Shown in pieces: positions 1 to 6,936 of a DNA stretch of 7,053 nucleotides (the stretch's first letter is position 1; every line of letters begins with the position of its first letter). The notes under the pieces were generated by a model, which saw only the letters and a list, made by a program, of their open reading frames with translations, did not search any database and had not been told where the DNA came from. Both the position numbers and the translations under genes were made by a program. This stretch comes from Ruminococcaceae bacterium UBA2806 (GTDB lineage Bacteria; Bacillota; Clostridia; Oscillospirales; Acutalibacteraceae), in the NCBI GenBank assembly GCA_002351795.1, contig DEHG01000155.1, positions 337 to 7,389 of the forward strand, read 5' to 3'.

Positions 1-108
1 TTATTTATTTTATTAATTATTTTTATCTAATCATTTACAAAGTATATACATAATTCACAAAAGTAAAATCAAATATAGTAAAAATGAATAAATTGCAGAT
101 GTTCCGAA

Positions 109-134
109 ACCGTACAGTCAATAAACTGAACGGT
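109..134 (-). other. Hairpin in the leader of the leftward promoter
   Basis: ACCGTTCAGT and ACTGTACGGT on the minus strand pair over 10 positions with one internal mismatch around a six-base loop. The hairpin would lie about 60 to 80 bases into the transcript from the promoter at 199-227. It is the only G/C-containing structure in an otherwise AT-rich leader and has no T tract after it, so it is not a terminator. It may belong to a 5' leader element or a small RNA. Confidence 0.4.
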
Positions 135-198
135 GAATCAAAACACCCACTGATACACACTTCCCGAAAATGCAGGAGAATATCATATTTATATAAAT

Positions 199-227
199 AG
201 TATACTAAAGATTTATTGATAAATCAA
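199..227 (-). promoter_or_regulatory. Leftward sigma-A-type promoter
   Basis: On the minus strand TTGATT (222-227) and TATACT (199-204) are separated by 17 bases. An A/T-rich stretch, including a run of ten A on this strand (275-284), lies upstream and could act as an UP element. Transcription would start near 192 and leave the window at position 1. Because it sits just past the TipAS terminator it would serve the next gene or RNA to the left, which is not in the window. Confidence 0.6.
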
Positions 228-230
228 TAA
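213..230. repeat. Inverted repeat over the -35 box, possible operator
   Basis: A perfect 8-base inverted repeat, TTATTGAT / ATCAATAA with a 2-base centre, covers the whole -35 box (222-227) of the leftward promoter. The position suits a repressor site. The DNA is very AT-rich, so chance is possible. The T run that follows on the plus strand also gives it a weak resemblance to a terminator. Confidence 0.4.
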
Positions 231-292
231 TTTTTTGCATTTTTTATAAAGCATTTTCAACAAATTTGAACCGATTTTTTTTTTACACAGGC

Positions 293-325
293 AAAAATTG
301 CCGCCCGCAAACAGCAGACGGCAAT
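293..325 (-). terminator. Strong rho-independent terminator after the TipAS gene
   Basis: On the minus strand a 12-base-pair stem (two G-T wobbles) formed by 314-325 and 297-308 closes a five-base loop (TGTTT) and runs directly into a T tract at 293-297. It starts 15 bases after the TipAS stop codon. The plus-strand side lacks a T tract, so it acts leftward. It defines the 3' end of the proposed five-gene transcript. Confidence 0.88.
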
Positions 326-339
326 GAAAAACATCGTTA

Positions 340-771
340 TTATTCAGCCTGAGAATTATTATTTATATAGGCTTCAACAGAGTCACGCAGGAACTGTGCG
401 CCGCCCTTTACTATTGCCTCATAGTAATCGGTAAATCTCTTATCCTCGACATACATATTCACAAGCGCAAGATGTGCTTCGGGAGAATACATACCCTCCG
501 CCCAGAATGTCCTTGCCCACATTCCGTGAAGCTTTGCCATATCCTGAGCCTTTTTGCAATGCGGATCACCCTCAGGCGTCAGCTCCTTCAGCATGGATTC
601 GACCTGCATTCTGAGCCTTTCCGATTCGACCCACTGTTCCTCTGTAATACCGCTGAGGATATCATTGGTAGCTTCATATATCTCCTCGCCGTATTCCTCT
701 CTTATCTCCTTACCGTAATGCTTTTCATTTGTTTCGATAAGGGTCTTTTTTACTTTTTCAAAATCTGACAT
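340..771 (-). CDS. Stand-alone TipAS antibiotic-recognition domain protein
   Basis: This 143-residue soluble protein matches the TipAS (antibiotic-recognition) domain over almost its whole length: an N-terminal segment with HYG..IREEYGEE (about 18-30), a TEEQW stretch (43-47), and the C-terminal signature NMYVEDKRF (105-113) followed by a helix ending in FLRDSVEAYI (127-136). In TipA this domain follows a MerR-type DNA-binding domain and binds thiopeptide drugs. Here no helix-turn-helix is present, so the protein cannot work as a classical TipA activator and may instead sequester or sense a small amphipathic compound (inference). From memory of TipA, the cysteine that attacks the drug lies just before the MYV motif; the aligned residue here is Ala102, and the only cysteine is Cys72. 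The ATG has a GAGGAG ribosome binding site about 7 bases upstream. It is the last gene before a strong terminator. The family call is firm; the ligand is unknown. Confidence 0.9.
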   Translation of the reverse strand: MSDFEKVKKTLIETNEKHYGKEIREEYGEEIYEATNDILSGITEEQWVESERLRMQVESMLKELTPEGDPHCKKAQDMAKLHGMWARTFWAEGMYSPEAHLALVNMYVEDKRFTDYYEAIVKGGAQFLRDSVEAYINNNSQAE

Positions 772-861
772 TATTATCTCTCCTCTGTAATAGTCAATTA
801 TGCGGTCGTCAGTTCCTGACTCTGCTGTTTCAGGCTCCTGTAATTACCTGCACCAATGCCG

Positions 862-3246
862 TCACTGGATCACTACCGCCTGGCTGAAAAGCTCCTGATA
901 TCTCTTTTTGAACAGTGATCTGTTATACGTCTTTATAGCACCGTAGGTAGGATCTGCAGCATATACAACATCTTTATTGCCGCCTAAAAGCACCAGACAA
1001 TGTTCACCTGCATACCATGTCACCCTGTTTCCGTTGCTTGCCGTCCAGCTCTGTGAATAATAGCCCTGGGACATATCCATCGTTGCCCACACAATTACAG
1101 GCGTACCGCTTGATGTGAAATTGAAAAGCTCCTCAAAGGTGTAACCGCTGAGCTGCCTTGCGCTGAGATCTGAATTTTTCTCTCTGAGATATTTATTCGC
1201 AGCCTTCACGATAGCAGGCGCATAACAGCCGTATGCATAGCTGCTTCTCGGATCTCCGGCAAAAGCATAGTGGAAATCCGTTTTCCATGCCTCGCCCTTT
1301 TCAAGATAGTTGTCTGACATCGTACACTTATCAACATTATATCCGTAATAATTCAGCACTGCCGTCAGAGAAGTTATCTCACAGCCGGTGGGAAGCTCCG
1401 GATGCTGATTCACAGCCTTGAAATAATTGTACGTCGGCAGTTTATTTGAGGGATCGTTTTTATATAAGTTATTATCGCTTGTAACAGTTATGCGGCAGTC
1501 GGAAGTCTTTCCGTTCTGAGTCGCTACCGTGATCGTGGCAGTTCCGTAATTCACAGCTTTGATCTTTCCGCTGCTGTCAACAGTACATACTCTGTTGTCA
1601 GAGGAACTGTATGACACACAGTCGGTATATTCATCAGCCGCCATGTGATATTTAAGTGCTGCAGTCTGTCCCGGTTTAAGCACCCTGCTCCTTGTATACA
1701 ATTCGATATCTGTAGCGGGTTTCTTTACGGTTATCTTACAGCTTGATTCAAGACCGTTATATGTTCTTACGGTTACCCATGCAGTTCCGTAGCCCACAGC
1801 CGTAAATTCACCTGTCCAGTCCGTCTTTGTCATCCTGATTATACTGCTGTTGCTTGTTCTGAATGTCCTCTTTGCACAGGCACTGTCTGCGGGGATAGAA
1901 CAGGTAAGCTTTCCTTTTTCATTAAGTCCTATCGACATAAGTCCCCTATTTGTTTTGACCTGAGTTGGCGCAGCCTTTACATTGACTTTGCACCTCGCCT
2001 CAAGTCCGTTATAAAGCTTTACATTTACATAAGCCGTACCTAAACCAACGGCTGTAAAATTACCCGTCCAGTTTGTCTTTGTCATTTTCAGGACACCTGC
2101 ATTATCGGTACTGAACGTTCTCACAGCAGCCGCACTTCCTGTAGGAAGAACTGCCGACAGGGAAAATGTCTCTCCCATACCTAAAGAAAGAGTTGTCTTT
2201 GTAAGCGCAACGCTTGAAGGTTCGTTCTTTACAGTCACCCTGCATACAGCCTTGATTCCGTTGGGAGTCCACGCTGTAATATCTGCCGTACCGTTATTTT
2301 TTCCGTATATCCTTCCGCCGGAAACAGTGACAATGCTTCTGTCTGAGCTTGTCCATCTCACTGTCTTTACGGCAGCATCGGACGGATTTACAGACGCTAT
2401 AAATTTATAGCTTTCACCTTTTCCTATACTTATAACTGTCTTATCAAGTTTAAGCTCCGTAGGGTAAGTAACAGGCTTCTTTACTGAGACTCTGCATACG
2501 GCAGTCTTTCCGTTCTGAGTTGAAACAGTGATATTCGCAGTGCCTGCCGAAACAGCTTCAACAATACCGTCATTCACAGCAGCAACCGAGGGATCGCTTG
2601 ATGTCCATGTCAGACTTTTATCCGTTGCATAATCGGGATAGACATAAGTCTCAAGAGTCTCCTTATCACCTGTAAACAGACTTAGCTTTGTTTTATTAAG
2701 CTTGACCGCTGTCGGCAGGATTATATTTTCCTTTATTTCAGTAAAGGCAATACCGTTATCATTTGCAAACCTCTCCGCCTCGGTACCCTTTACACCGCAT
2801 ACTTCCGTAAGAAATACCTCTTCCTCCGAGCTGTAGCCGAATGCCCCGTCATCTATTTCCTCTACACCTGACGGAATAATCACACTCTTTATACCGCTGC
2901 ATCCTGCAAAGGCATATTCTCCTATCCTCTTTAACGAACCCGGCAGGATAAGACTTGTGATATCCGTATTATCGCAGAATGAGTTCTCTCCGATCGCTGT
3001 AACCATGCCTTTTCCAAGCCTTGCGGGTATATACAGTTCTTCCTCTGTTCCGTTATATTTATTTATCGTTACAGTTCCGTCATCGTTTTCAGTATATATA
3101 AAACCGTTCGATGCGCTCTGGGCTGCATTTGCCGTTATCGAATTATCCGGTAAAAATTCCGGACTTAACGCAGATACCGAGCCTATAAGAGCAGCACATA
3201 ACGAAACCGCTGTAATTTTCTTCAATATTTTTTTACTGTATCTCAT
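862..3246 (-). CDS. Secreted LRR_5 / five Ig-like (Big_2) / C39-like peptidase protein
   Basis: This 794-residue protein begins with a signal peptide: basic start MRYSKKILKK, a hydrophobic core, and a likely cleavage after TANAA near residue 42. BspA-type leucine-rich repeats follow at about 82-170 (AIGENSF, RIGEYAFAGCSGI, EEIDDGAF). Five Ig-like bacterial domains follow at roughly 178-256, 262-340, 344-424, 426-508 and 511-588, each ending in a C(R/K)(V/I)xV strand. The C-terminal C39-like cysteine peptidase domain (about 603-785) has NQHPELPTGCEITSL with likely oxyanion Gln614 and nucleophile Cys622, then EHCLVLLGG with His749 and AADPTYG with Asp765, so the active site looks intact. No LPXTG motif, second membrane segment, dockerin or S-layer repeats are visible, so it is probably released or held by its own domains. 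The ATG at 3246 has a GGGAGG site 5 bases upstream. Its substrate is unknown; proteolysis, peptide cleavage or adhesion are all possible. Confidence 0.9.
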   Translation of the reverse strand: MRYSKKILKKITAVSLCAALIGSVSALSPEFLPDNSITANAAQSASNGFIYTENDDGTVTINKYNGTEEELYIPARLGKGMVTAIGENSFCDNTDITSLILPGSLKRIGEYAFAGCSGIKSVIIPSGVEEIDDGAFGYSSEEEVFLTEVCGVKGTEAERFANDNGIAFTEIKENIILPTAVKLNKTKLSLFTGDKETLETYVYPDYATDKSLTWTSSDPSVAAVNDGIVEAVSAGTANITVSTQNGKTAVCRVSVKKPVTYPTELKLDKTVISIGKGESYKFIASVNPSDAAVKTVRWTSSDRSIVTVSGGRIYGKNNGTADITAWTPNGIKAVCRVTVKNEPSSVALTKTTLSLGMGETFSLSAVLPTGSAAAVRTFSTDNAGVLKMTKTNWTGNFTAVGLGTAYVNVKLYNGLEARCKVNVKAAPTQVKTNRGLMSIGLNEKGKLTCSIPADSACAKRTFRTSNSSIIRMTKTDWTGEFTAVGYGTAWVTVRTYNGLESSCKITVKKPATDIELYTRSRVLKPGQTAALKYHMAADEYTDCVSYSSSDNRVCTVDSSGKIKAVNYGTATITVATQNGKTSDCRITVTSDNNLYKNDPSNKLPTYNYFKAVNQHPELPTGCEITSLTAVLNYYGYNVDKCTMSDNYLEKGEAWKTDFHYAFAGDPRSSYAYGCYAPAIVKAANKYLREKNSDLSARQLSGYTFEELFNFTSSGTPVIVWATMDMSQGYYSQSWTASNGNRVTWYAGEHCLVLLGGNKDVVYAADPTYGAIKTYNRSLFKKRYQELFSQAVVIQ

Positions 3247-3265
3247 ATTATCCTCCCTTAACGCT

Positions 3266-3291
3266 CTGCAATAGCTCAGGATCTATTGCAG
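3266..3291 (-). other. Perfect hairpin over the recG stop codon
   Basis: CTGCAATAG (3283-3291 on the minus strand) and CTATTGCAG (3266-3274) form a perfect 9-base-pair stem with an 8-base loop. The TAG stop of recG is inside the first arm. No T run follows, so it is not an intrinsic terminator. It ends 8 bases before the GGGAGG ribosome binding site of the secreted-protein gene and could affect coupling, RNA processing or stability. Confidence 0.6.
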
Positions 3292-5331
3292 CTGCTCTCC
3301 TCCAGTCTTTGCAAAAAGACGCTGAGTTTCAAAACGAAGTCCCCTGTGTTCCTTTTTTTCAAGCTGCGGATCGTCATGCAGAATTATCTCCGCCGCTTCC
3401 TGCGTTCTTTCAAGTATTTCCATGCTTGACATACTTGCAACTTTTAGCTCAGGCAGACCATGCTGTCTTGACCCGAAAAAGTCTCCTGGACCCCGTATCC
3501 TGAGATCCTCGTCGGCTATTTTGAATCCGTCATTCGTTTTGCACATGACAGTGAGCCTTTGTCTTGTTATTTCACTCTGATTATCCGAGACCATTATGCA
3601 ATAGGATTTTTTCTTTCCTCTGCCAACTCGTCCTCTAAGCTGATGAAGCTGTGAAAGTCCGAAACGTTCCGCATTTTCAATGAACATTATTGTCGCATTC
3701 GGAACATTAACGCCTACCTCGATAACGGTCGTTGAAATGAGTATATCAATATTCCCTGACGAAAATTCACTCATGATCTCTTCCTTATCCTTTGGTTTCA
3801 TCTTGCCGTGAAGTATCGCCGTCCGGCAGCTCCCCAAAGCGGTCGATCTGAGCTTTCCGGCATATTCCTCTGCGGATTCCAGCTCCATGACCTCGCTCTG
3901 CTCCACAAGAGGACATACGATATAGCACTGTTCACCGTCATCAATATGCTTTTTAAGAAAGCCGTATGCCCTTGAACGCTTTGCGCTGTCAATGAGAAAC
4001 GTATCGACCTTCTGCCTTCCCGGGGGAAGCTCGTCAAGTATCGAAAGATCAAGGTCACCGAATATCATAAGCGCCAGTGTTCTCGGTATCGGAGTTGCAG
4101 ACATGACCATTATATGCGGGCTTTCACCCTTTGAGATAAGGGCGCTGCGCTGGGCAACACCGAAGCGGTGCTGTTCGTCCGTTATCACAAGCCCTAAATT
4201 CTTAAATGCAACGCTGTCTGAAATAAGCGCATGAGTTCCTATGACCAGATCAATTTGTCCGTTTTCAAGCTGTGAATGTATCTTCTTCTTCTCCGAAGGC
4301 TTTACCGACCCCGTAAGAAGAGAAACTCTTATGCCGCTTTCACCAAGCAGCTCCGACATGGAATTGAAATGCTGGACTGCAAGGATCTCTGTCGGCGCCA
4401 TAAATGCACACTGCATACCGTTTTTCACTGCGGTATAGCATACTGCGGCGGCAACGGCTGTCTTTCCCGAGCCTACATCTCCCTGAACAAGGCGGTTCAT
4501 AGGGTATTTTCCGACTGTCATATCATTTATACATTCGCTGACCGAACGCCTTTGCGCTGTTGTCGGTTCAAAAGGAAGAAGTGAAAAGAATTCCTGAGAA
4601 TGATCCGTTTTAAGTCTGTTGAATTCCTGGATATCCTTTTGCCTGCCGCCTTTGAGCCTTCCCATGCCAAGCTGCAGCACAAGCAGCTCCTCAAATGAAA
4701 GACGTTTTCTGGCAGTTTCAACATCCTCCTGACTTCCGGGAAAATGAATTGCCCTGACAGCAAAATCAAGGCTGCACAGACCATATCTTTCCCGTATTTC
4801 CTGCGGGATAGGATCATTCATTTTCGGCGGCAGCATCCGTACAGCCTGAGCTGCTGCATCCTCTATCTGTCTGCTTGTAAGCCCCGCTGTCTGCGGATAA
4901 ACAGGATGTATCCCCGCCTTATCCATATCTGAAACTGTCGGGGAAGTCATTTCATAGAAATGTCCGTTTTGTTTAAGTGTCCCGAAAAACAGGAATTCTC
5001 CCCCGCCGGAAAACTTATCATACAAATAATCCTGATTAAAAAATGTAACAGTCATATGGTCAAGACCGTCGCATACGACCGTTTTGAATATTGTCAGCCC
5101 GCCCCTTACCCTTGCGGGACGGTGCGCCTGTTCTATATACCCGCCTATGCAGCAGACCTCACCCAAAGGCGCCTGAGCGATCTTATACGGCTTGCTCCAG
5201 TCCTCATAAGTTCTGGGGTAAAATCTTATGAGATCACCGACGCTGTATATTCCGAACTTCTCAAAAAGAGCCGCTTTTTTCTTTCCGACCTTATTTAGAA
5301 CCGTTATCGGCGTATTGAATAATGACGCCAC
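3283..5331 (-). CDS. recG: ATP-dependent DNA helicase RecG
   Basis: RecG is a monomeric superfamily 2 DNA translocase that remodels stalled replication forks and branch-migrates Holliday junctions. The product is 682 residues, the usual length for the family. The N-terminal wedge/OB region begins with PITVLNKVGKKK (8-19) and DLIRFYPRTYEDW (33-45). The helicase motifs are intact: Walker A GDVGSGKT (284-291), TAPTE-like MAPTEILA (311-318), DEQH (385-388), SATPIPRTLAL (411-421), TTVIEVGVNVPNA (534-546) and motif VI QLRGRVGRG (564-572). The RecG-specific stretch ADEDLRIRGPGDFFG (606-620) with RQHG follows. The start is GTG, supported by a GGGGG site 7 bases upstream and by alignment of the N-terminus to the family. 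It lies 21 bases after the acetyltransferase gene. The common Firmicute neighbours of recG (Asp23 and DAK-like genes, rsmD, coaD) are not seen, so its context is atypical. Confidence 0.98.
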   Translation of the reverse strand: MASLFNTPITVLNKVGKKKAALFEKFGIYSVGDLIRFYPRTYEDWSKPYKIAQAPLGEVCCIGGYIEQAHRPARVRGGLTIFKTVVCDGLDHMTVTFFNQDYLYDKFSGGGEFLFFGTLKQNGHFYEMTSPTVSDMDKAGIHPVYPQTAGLTSRQIEDAAAQAVRMLPPKMNDPIPQEIRERYGLCSLDFAVRAIHFPGSQEDVETARKRLSFEELLVLQLGMGRLKGGRQKDIQEFNRLKTDHSQEFFSLLPFEPTTAQRRSVSECINDMTVGKYPMNRLVQGDVGSGKTAVAAAVCYTAVKNGMQCAFMAPTEILAVQHFNSMSELLGESGIRVSLLTGSVKPSEKKKIHSQLENGQIDLVIGTHALISDSVAFKNLGLVITDEQHRFGVAQRSALISKGESPHIMVMSATPIPRTLALMIFGDLDLSILDELPPGRQKVDTFLIDSAKRSRAYGFLKKHIDDGEQCYIVCPLVEQSEVMELESAEEYAGKLRSTALGSCRTAILHGKMKPKDKEEIMSEFSSGNIDILISTTVIEVGVNVPNATIMFIENAERFGLSQLHQLRGRVGRGKKKSYCIMVSDNQSEITRQRLTVMCKTNDGFKIADEDLRIRGPGDFFGSRQHGLPELKVASMSSMEILERTQEAAEIILHDDPQLEKKEHRGLRFETQRLFAKTGGEQLQ

Positions 5332-5338
5332 CCTATCA

Positions 5339-5343
5339 CCCCC
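5339..5343 (-). promoter_or_regulatory. Ribosome binding site supporting the recG GTG start
   Basis: GGGGG on the minus strand lies 7 bases before the GTG at 5329-5331. It decides this start because no ATG stands at the family's usual N-terminus. Confidence 0.65.
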
Positions 5344-5352
5344 GACTGAAAA

Positions 5353-5841
5353 TCATTCTTTCCAAACAGAAATATAATACGGACAGATATTTTCATAACG
5401 TCCGTCCTTCATGCGAAAGCCTGCGGGAATAGTTCCAAGCCGGACAAAACCGAGCTTTTCATATAAATGCCTTGCTGAATAATTGCTTTCAACGACCGCA
5501 TTGAACTGCAGTATGCCGAAGCCAAGCTCTCCCGCCATTCTTATGCAATCCTTTACAAGCATTTCGCCTATATGTTTTCCTCTGCTTTCACTGCTGACGG
5601 CATAGCTTGCATTTGATATATGCCCGCAGCGTCCTGTATTATTCGGATGAAGAATATAAAGTCCGCAGATCCTTCCATTCTCCTCGGCTATGGCGGCATA
5701 TGTCTGAGATGCGAAGAATTCCGCCCCGCTTTTTTCATCAAGCATTTCCTCCTGAGGGAAAGCATTGCCTTCACTAACGACCTCATTCCATATACTTATC
5801 ATTTCGGGAAGATCTCCCGAAGCATATTTTCTGATCTCCAT
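5353..5841 (-). CDS. GNAT family N-acetyltransferase
   Basis: This 162-residue cytosolic enzyme probably transfers an acetyl group from acetyl-CoA to an amine. The N-terminal strand and helix read IRKYASGDLPEMISIWNEVV (3-22). The acetyl-CoA pyrophosphate-binding motif A lies at about 80-100 with the signature SRGKHIG (86-92, R/Q-x-x-G-x-G). Motif B appears as NYSARHLYEKLGF (120-132), and a C-terminal strand with FRMKDGRYENI (142-152) matches a large group of GNATs related to the phosphinothricin and amino-acid acetyltransferase-like branch. The substrate cannot be told from sequence. The ATG is placed by a GGGAG site 6 bases upstream, which lies inside the end of the aldo/keto reductase gene. 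Only 3 bases separate the two genes, so translation is probably coupled. The length is complete and no key residue is missing. Confidence 0.93.
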   Translation of the reverse strand: MEIRKYASGDLPEMISIWNEVVSEGNAFPQEEMLDEKSGAEFFASQTYAAIAEENGRICGLYILHPNNTGRCGHISNASYAVSSESRGKHIGEMLVKDCIRMAGELGFGILQFNAVVESNYSARHLYEKLGFVRLGTIPAGFRMKDGRYENICPYYISVWKE

Positions 5842-5844
5842 TTT

Positions 5845-6783
5845 TTACTCCCATATACCCTTGCATTTCACGCCGGATTCAAGGGCAAGCATTTCAAGAT
5901 GTCTTATTTCACGACATTCCAAAACAGTATTTATGCCCCTGCTGAGCGATACTGCGTGTTCAGGCTTTGTAAGTCCCACTATAGGGATAACTCCCTTGCT
6001 GACAGCCCATGCAATGGCTATCTGTGAAGGATCCATGTCATATTTCTTACCGAGAGAACGGATATAGCCGATAAGCGGCTGGATACGGCGGAACTTTGAT
6101 CTTCCGAATGAAAGTCCCCTCATTGAAAGCGGAGGGAAGCAGTTTTCCGCATCATAATGCCCCGAAAGCGCACCCTGTTCAAGTATCATATAGCCGAAGA
6201 AAAGTATCCTGCGTGACAGACAGTATTCAAGCACCGCCGATTCACGTTCAAGCGTCAGCAGGCTGTAATGGTTCTGAACAGCCGCAAGCGATGAACCGTT
6301 TTCACGCAGAATTATCTCCGCAAGACGTATCTGCTCAATATTGCCGTTTGAAAGACCTATACTTCCGATAAGTCCTTCCTTCTGAAGCTGTGCAAGCTCC
6401 TTCATGTTTTCTTCAAGATTCTTAGGAAGGTGTAGCCAGTATATATCTGCCTTCTCTGCGCCGAGACGGGAAAGGCTGTTGACAAGAGCGACCCTGTTTT
6501 CACCGTTTTTGTATTTCTTTTCAGGAAAATGCTTTGTTGAAATAACAACATCCTTACCCCTGATAAGACTGCCCAGCAGCTTTTCCGATGTACCGTATCC
6601 GTATACCTCAGCCGTATCCCAGAAATCAAAGCCATATGTAAAAGCCTTATTGAACGTATTTTTCAGCTGTTCCTCAGAGTAGCTTTTTCCGAAAACTATC
6701 TTTCCCCCGTTCTGTCCTTTTCCCCATCCCCATGTACCGATAACACAGGTATTTATTTCTTTATCATTCAAATAGTATTTCAT
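5845..6783 (-). CDS. Aldo/keto reductase, probably NAD(P)H-dependent
   Basis: Counting from the ATG at 6783 the product is 312 residues, a normal length for an aldo/keto reductase (TIM-barrel oxidoreductase that reduces carbonyls with NAD(P)H). The catalytic tetrad is complete: Asp56 and Tyr61 in WDTAEVYG, Lys84 in VISTKH, and His118 in IYWLHLP. The barrel strand IGLSNGN (142-148) and the cofactor-binding segment VIPIVGLTKPEHA (265-277) are present. A GTG at 6792 would add three residues, but it overlaps the ribosome binding site AAGGGG; the ATG lies 8 bases beyond that site and is the better start. The physiological substrate is unknown. It is the first gene of the proposed operon, about 75 bases downstream of a good promoter, and runs directly into the acetyltransferase gene. 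Confidence 0.95.
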   Translation of the reverse strand: MKYYLNDKEINTCVIGTWGWGKGQNGGKIVFGKSYSEEQLKNTFNKAFTYGFDFWDTAEVYGYGTSEKLLGSLIRGKDVVISTKHFPEKKYKNGENRVALVNSLSRLGAEKADIYWLHLPKNLEENMKELAQLQKEGLIGSIGLSNGNIEQIRLAEIILRENGSSLAAVQNHYSLLTLERESAVLEYCLSRRILFFGYMILEQGALSGHYDAENCFPPLSMRGLSFGRSKFRRIQPLIGYIRSLGKKYDMDPSQIAIAWAVSKGVIPIVGLTKPEHAVSLSRGINTVLECREIRHLEMLALESGVKCKGIWE

Positions 6784-6791
6784 ATATATCA

Positions 6792-6797
6792 CCCCTT
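6792..6797 (-). promoter_or_regulatory. Ribosome binding site deciding the aldo/keto reductase start
   Basis: AAGGGG on the minus strand lies 8 bases before the ATG at 6781-6783. The in-frame GTG at 6790-6792 overlaps this site and so is unlikely to be used. Confidence 0.75.
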
Positions 6798-6865
6798 GAT
6801 CTTAGCAGTCAGTGCAGATAAGCTTTCGGAAACAGCATTGCTTCCGCCTGCACCATACCAATATA

Positions 6866-6895
6866 ATTTTACACTTATTCACCCTGCCTTGTCAA
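6866..6895 (-). promoter_or_regulatory. Sigma-A-type promoter of the five-gene unit
   Basis: On the minus strand a consensus TTGACA (6890-6895) is followed after 18 bases by TAAAAT (6866-6871). Transcription would begin near 6859, giving a leader of about 75 bases before the aldo/keto reductase ATG. A small bulged hairpin (6827-6846, arms CGGAAGC and GCT-TCCG) lies in that leader. No operator is evident. Confidence 0.7.
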
Positions 6896-6908
6896 CATAT
6901 AATAATAA

Positions 6909-6932
6909 CGTCTGCCCCGGTCAGAGCAGACG
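6909..6932. terminator. Inverted repeat, probable terminator, strand uncertain
   Basis: CGTCTGC and GCAGACG form a perfect 7-base-pair stem with a 10-base loop. On the minus strand it is followed by TTATTATTAT, a weak U-rich tail that could end a gene entering from the right. On the plus strand a run of six T starts 8 bases later. It lies just upstream of the operon promoter, which fits a boundary between transcripts. Confidence 0.5.
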
Positions 6933-6936
6933 CATT

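Larger units (their letters stand above)
1..292. other. AT-rich non-coding region left of the TipAS terminator
   Basis: No open reading frame of useful length with a ribosome binding site is found on either strand. It contains the leftward promoter, its inverted repeat and the leader hairpin. A 22-codon minus-strand ORF from the ATG near 187 lacks a ribosome binding site and is not called. A GCATTTT direct repeat (237-243 and 251-257) is also present, probably by composition. Confidence 0.6.

Noticed and set aside
199..206. Plus-strand -10 box at the palindrome AGTATACT
   Set aside because: No acceptable -35 box lies 16 to 18 bases upstream and no plus-strand gene follows.
862..3246. Bacteriocin-processing ABC transporter reading of the C39 domain
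   Set aside because: The C39 domain is C-terminal in an exported protein with no transporter membrane or ATPase domains, and no precursor peptide gene is nearby.
2957..3274. Plus-strand ORF of 105 codons opposite the signal peptide and LRR region
   Set aside because: Its hydrophobic stretches arise from the reverse of the signal-peptide and LRR codons; no start site support.
4960..5298. Plus-strand ORF of 112 codons opposite the recG 5' end
   Set aside because: RecG motifs fully explain the other strand and this frame has no recognisable protein features.
5620..6067. Plus-strand ORFs of 135 and 100 codons
   Set aside because: They lie opposite the acetyltransferase and aldo/keto reductase genes, overlap each other, show no family motifs and have no ribosome binding site. 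They are shadows of well-supported genes.
6781..6792. GTG at 6792 as the aldo/keto reductase start
   Set aside because: It overlaps the AAGGGG ribosome binding site, whereas the ATG at 6783 has ideal 8-base spacing.
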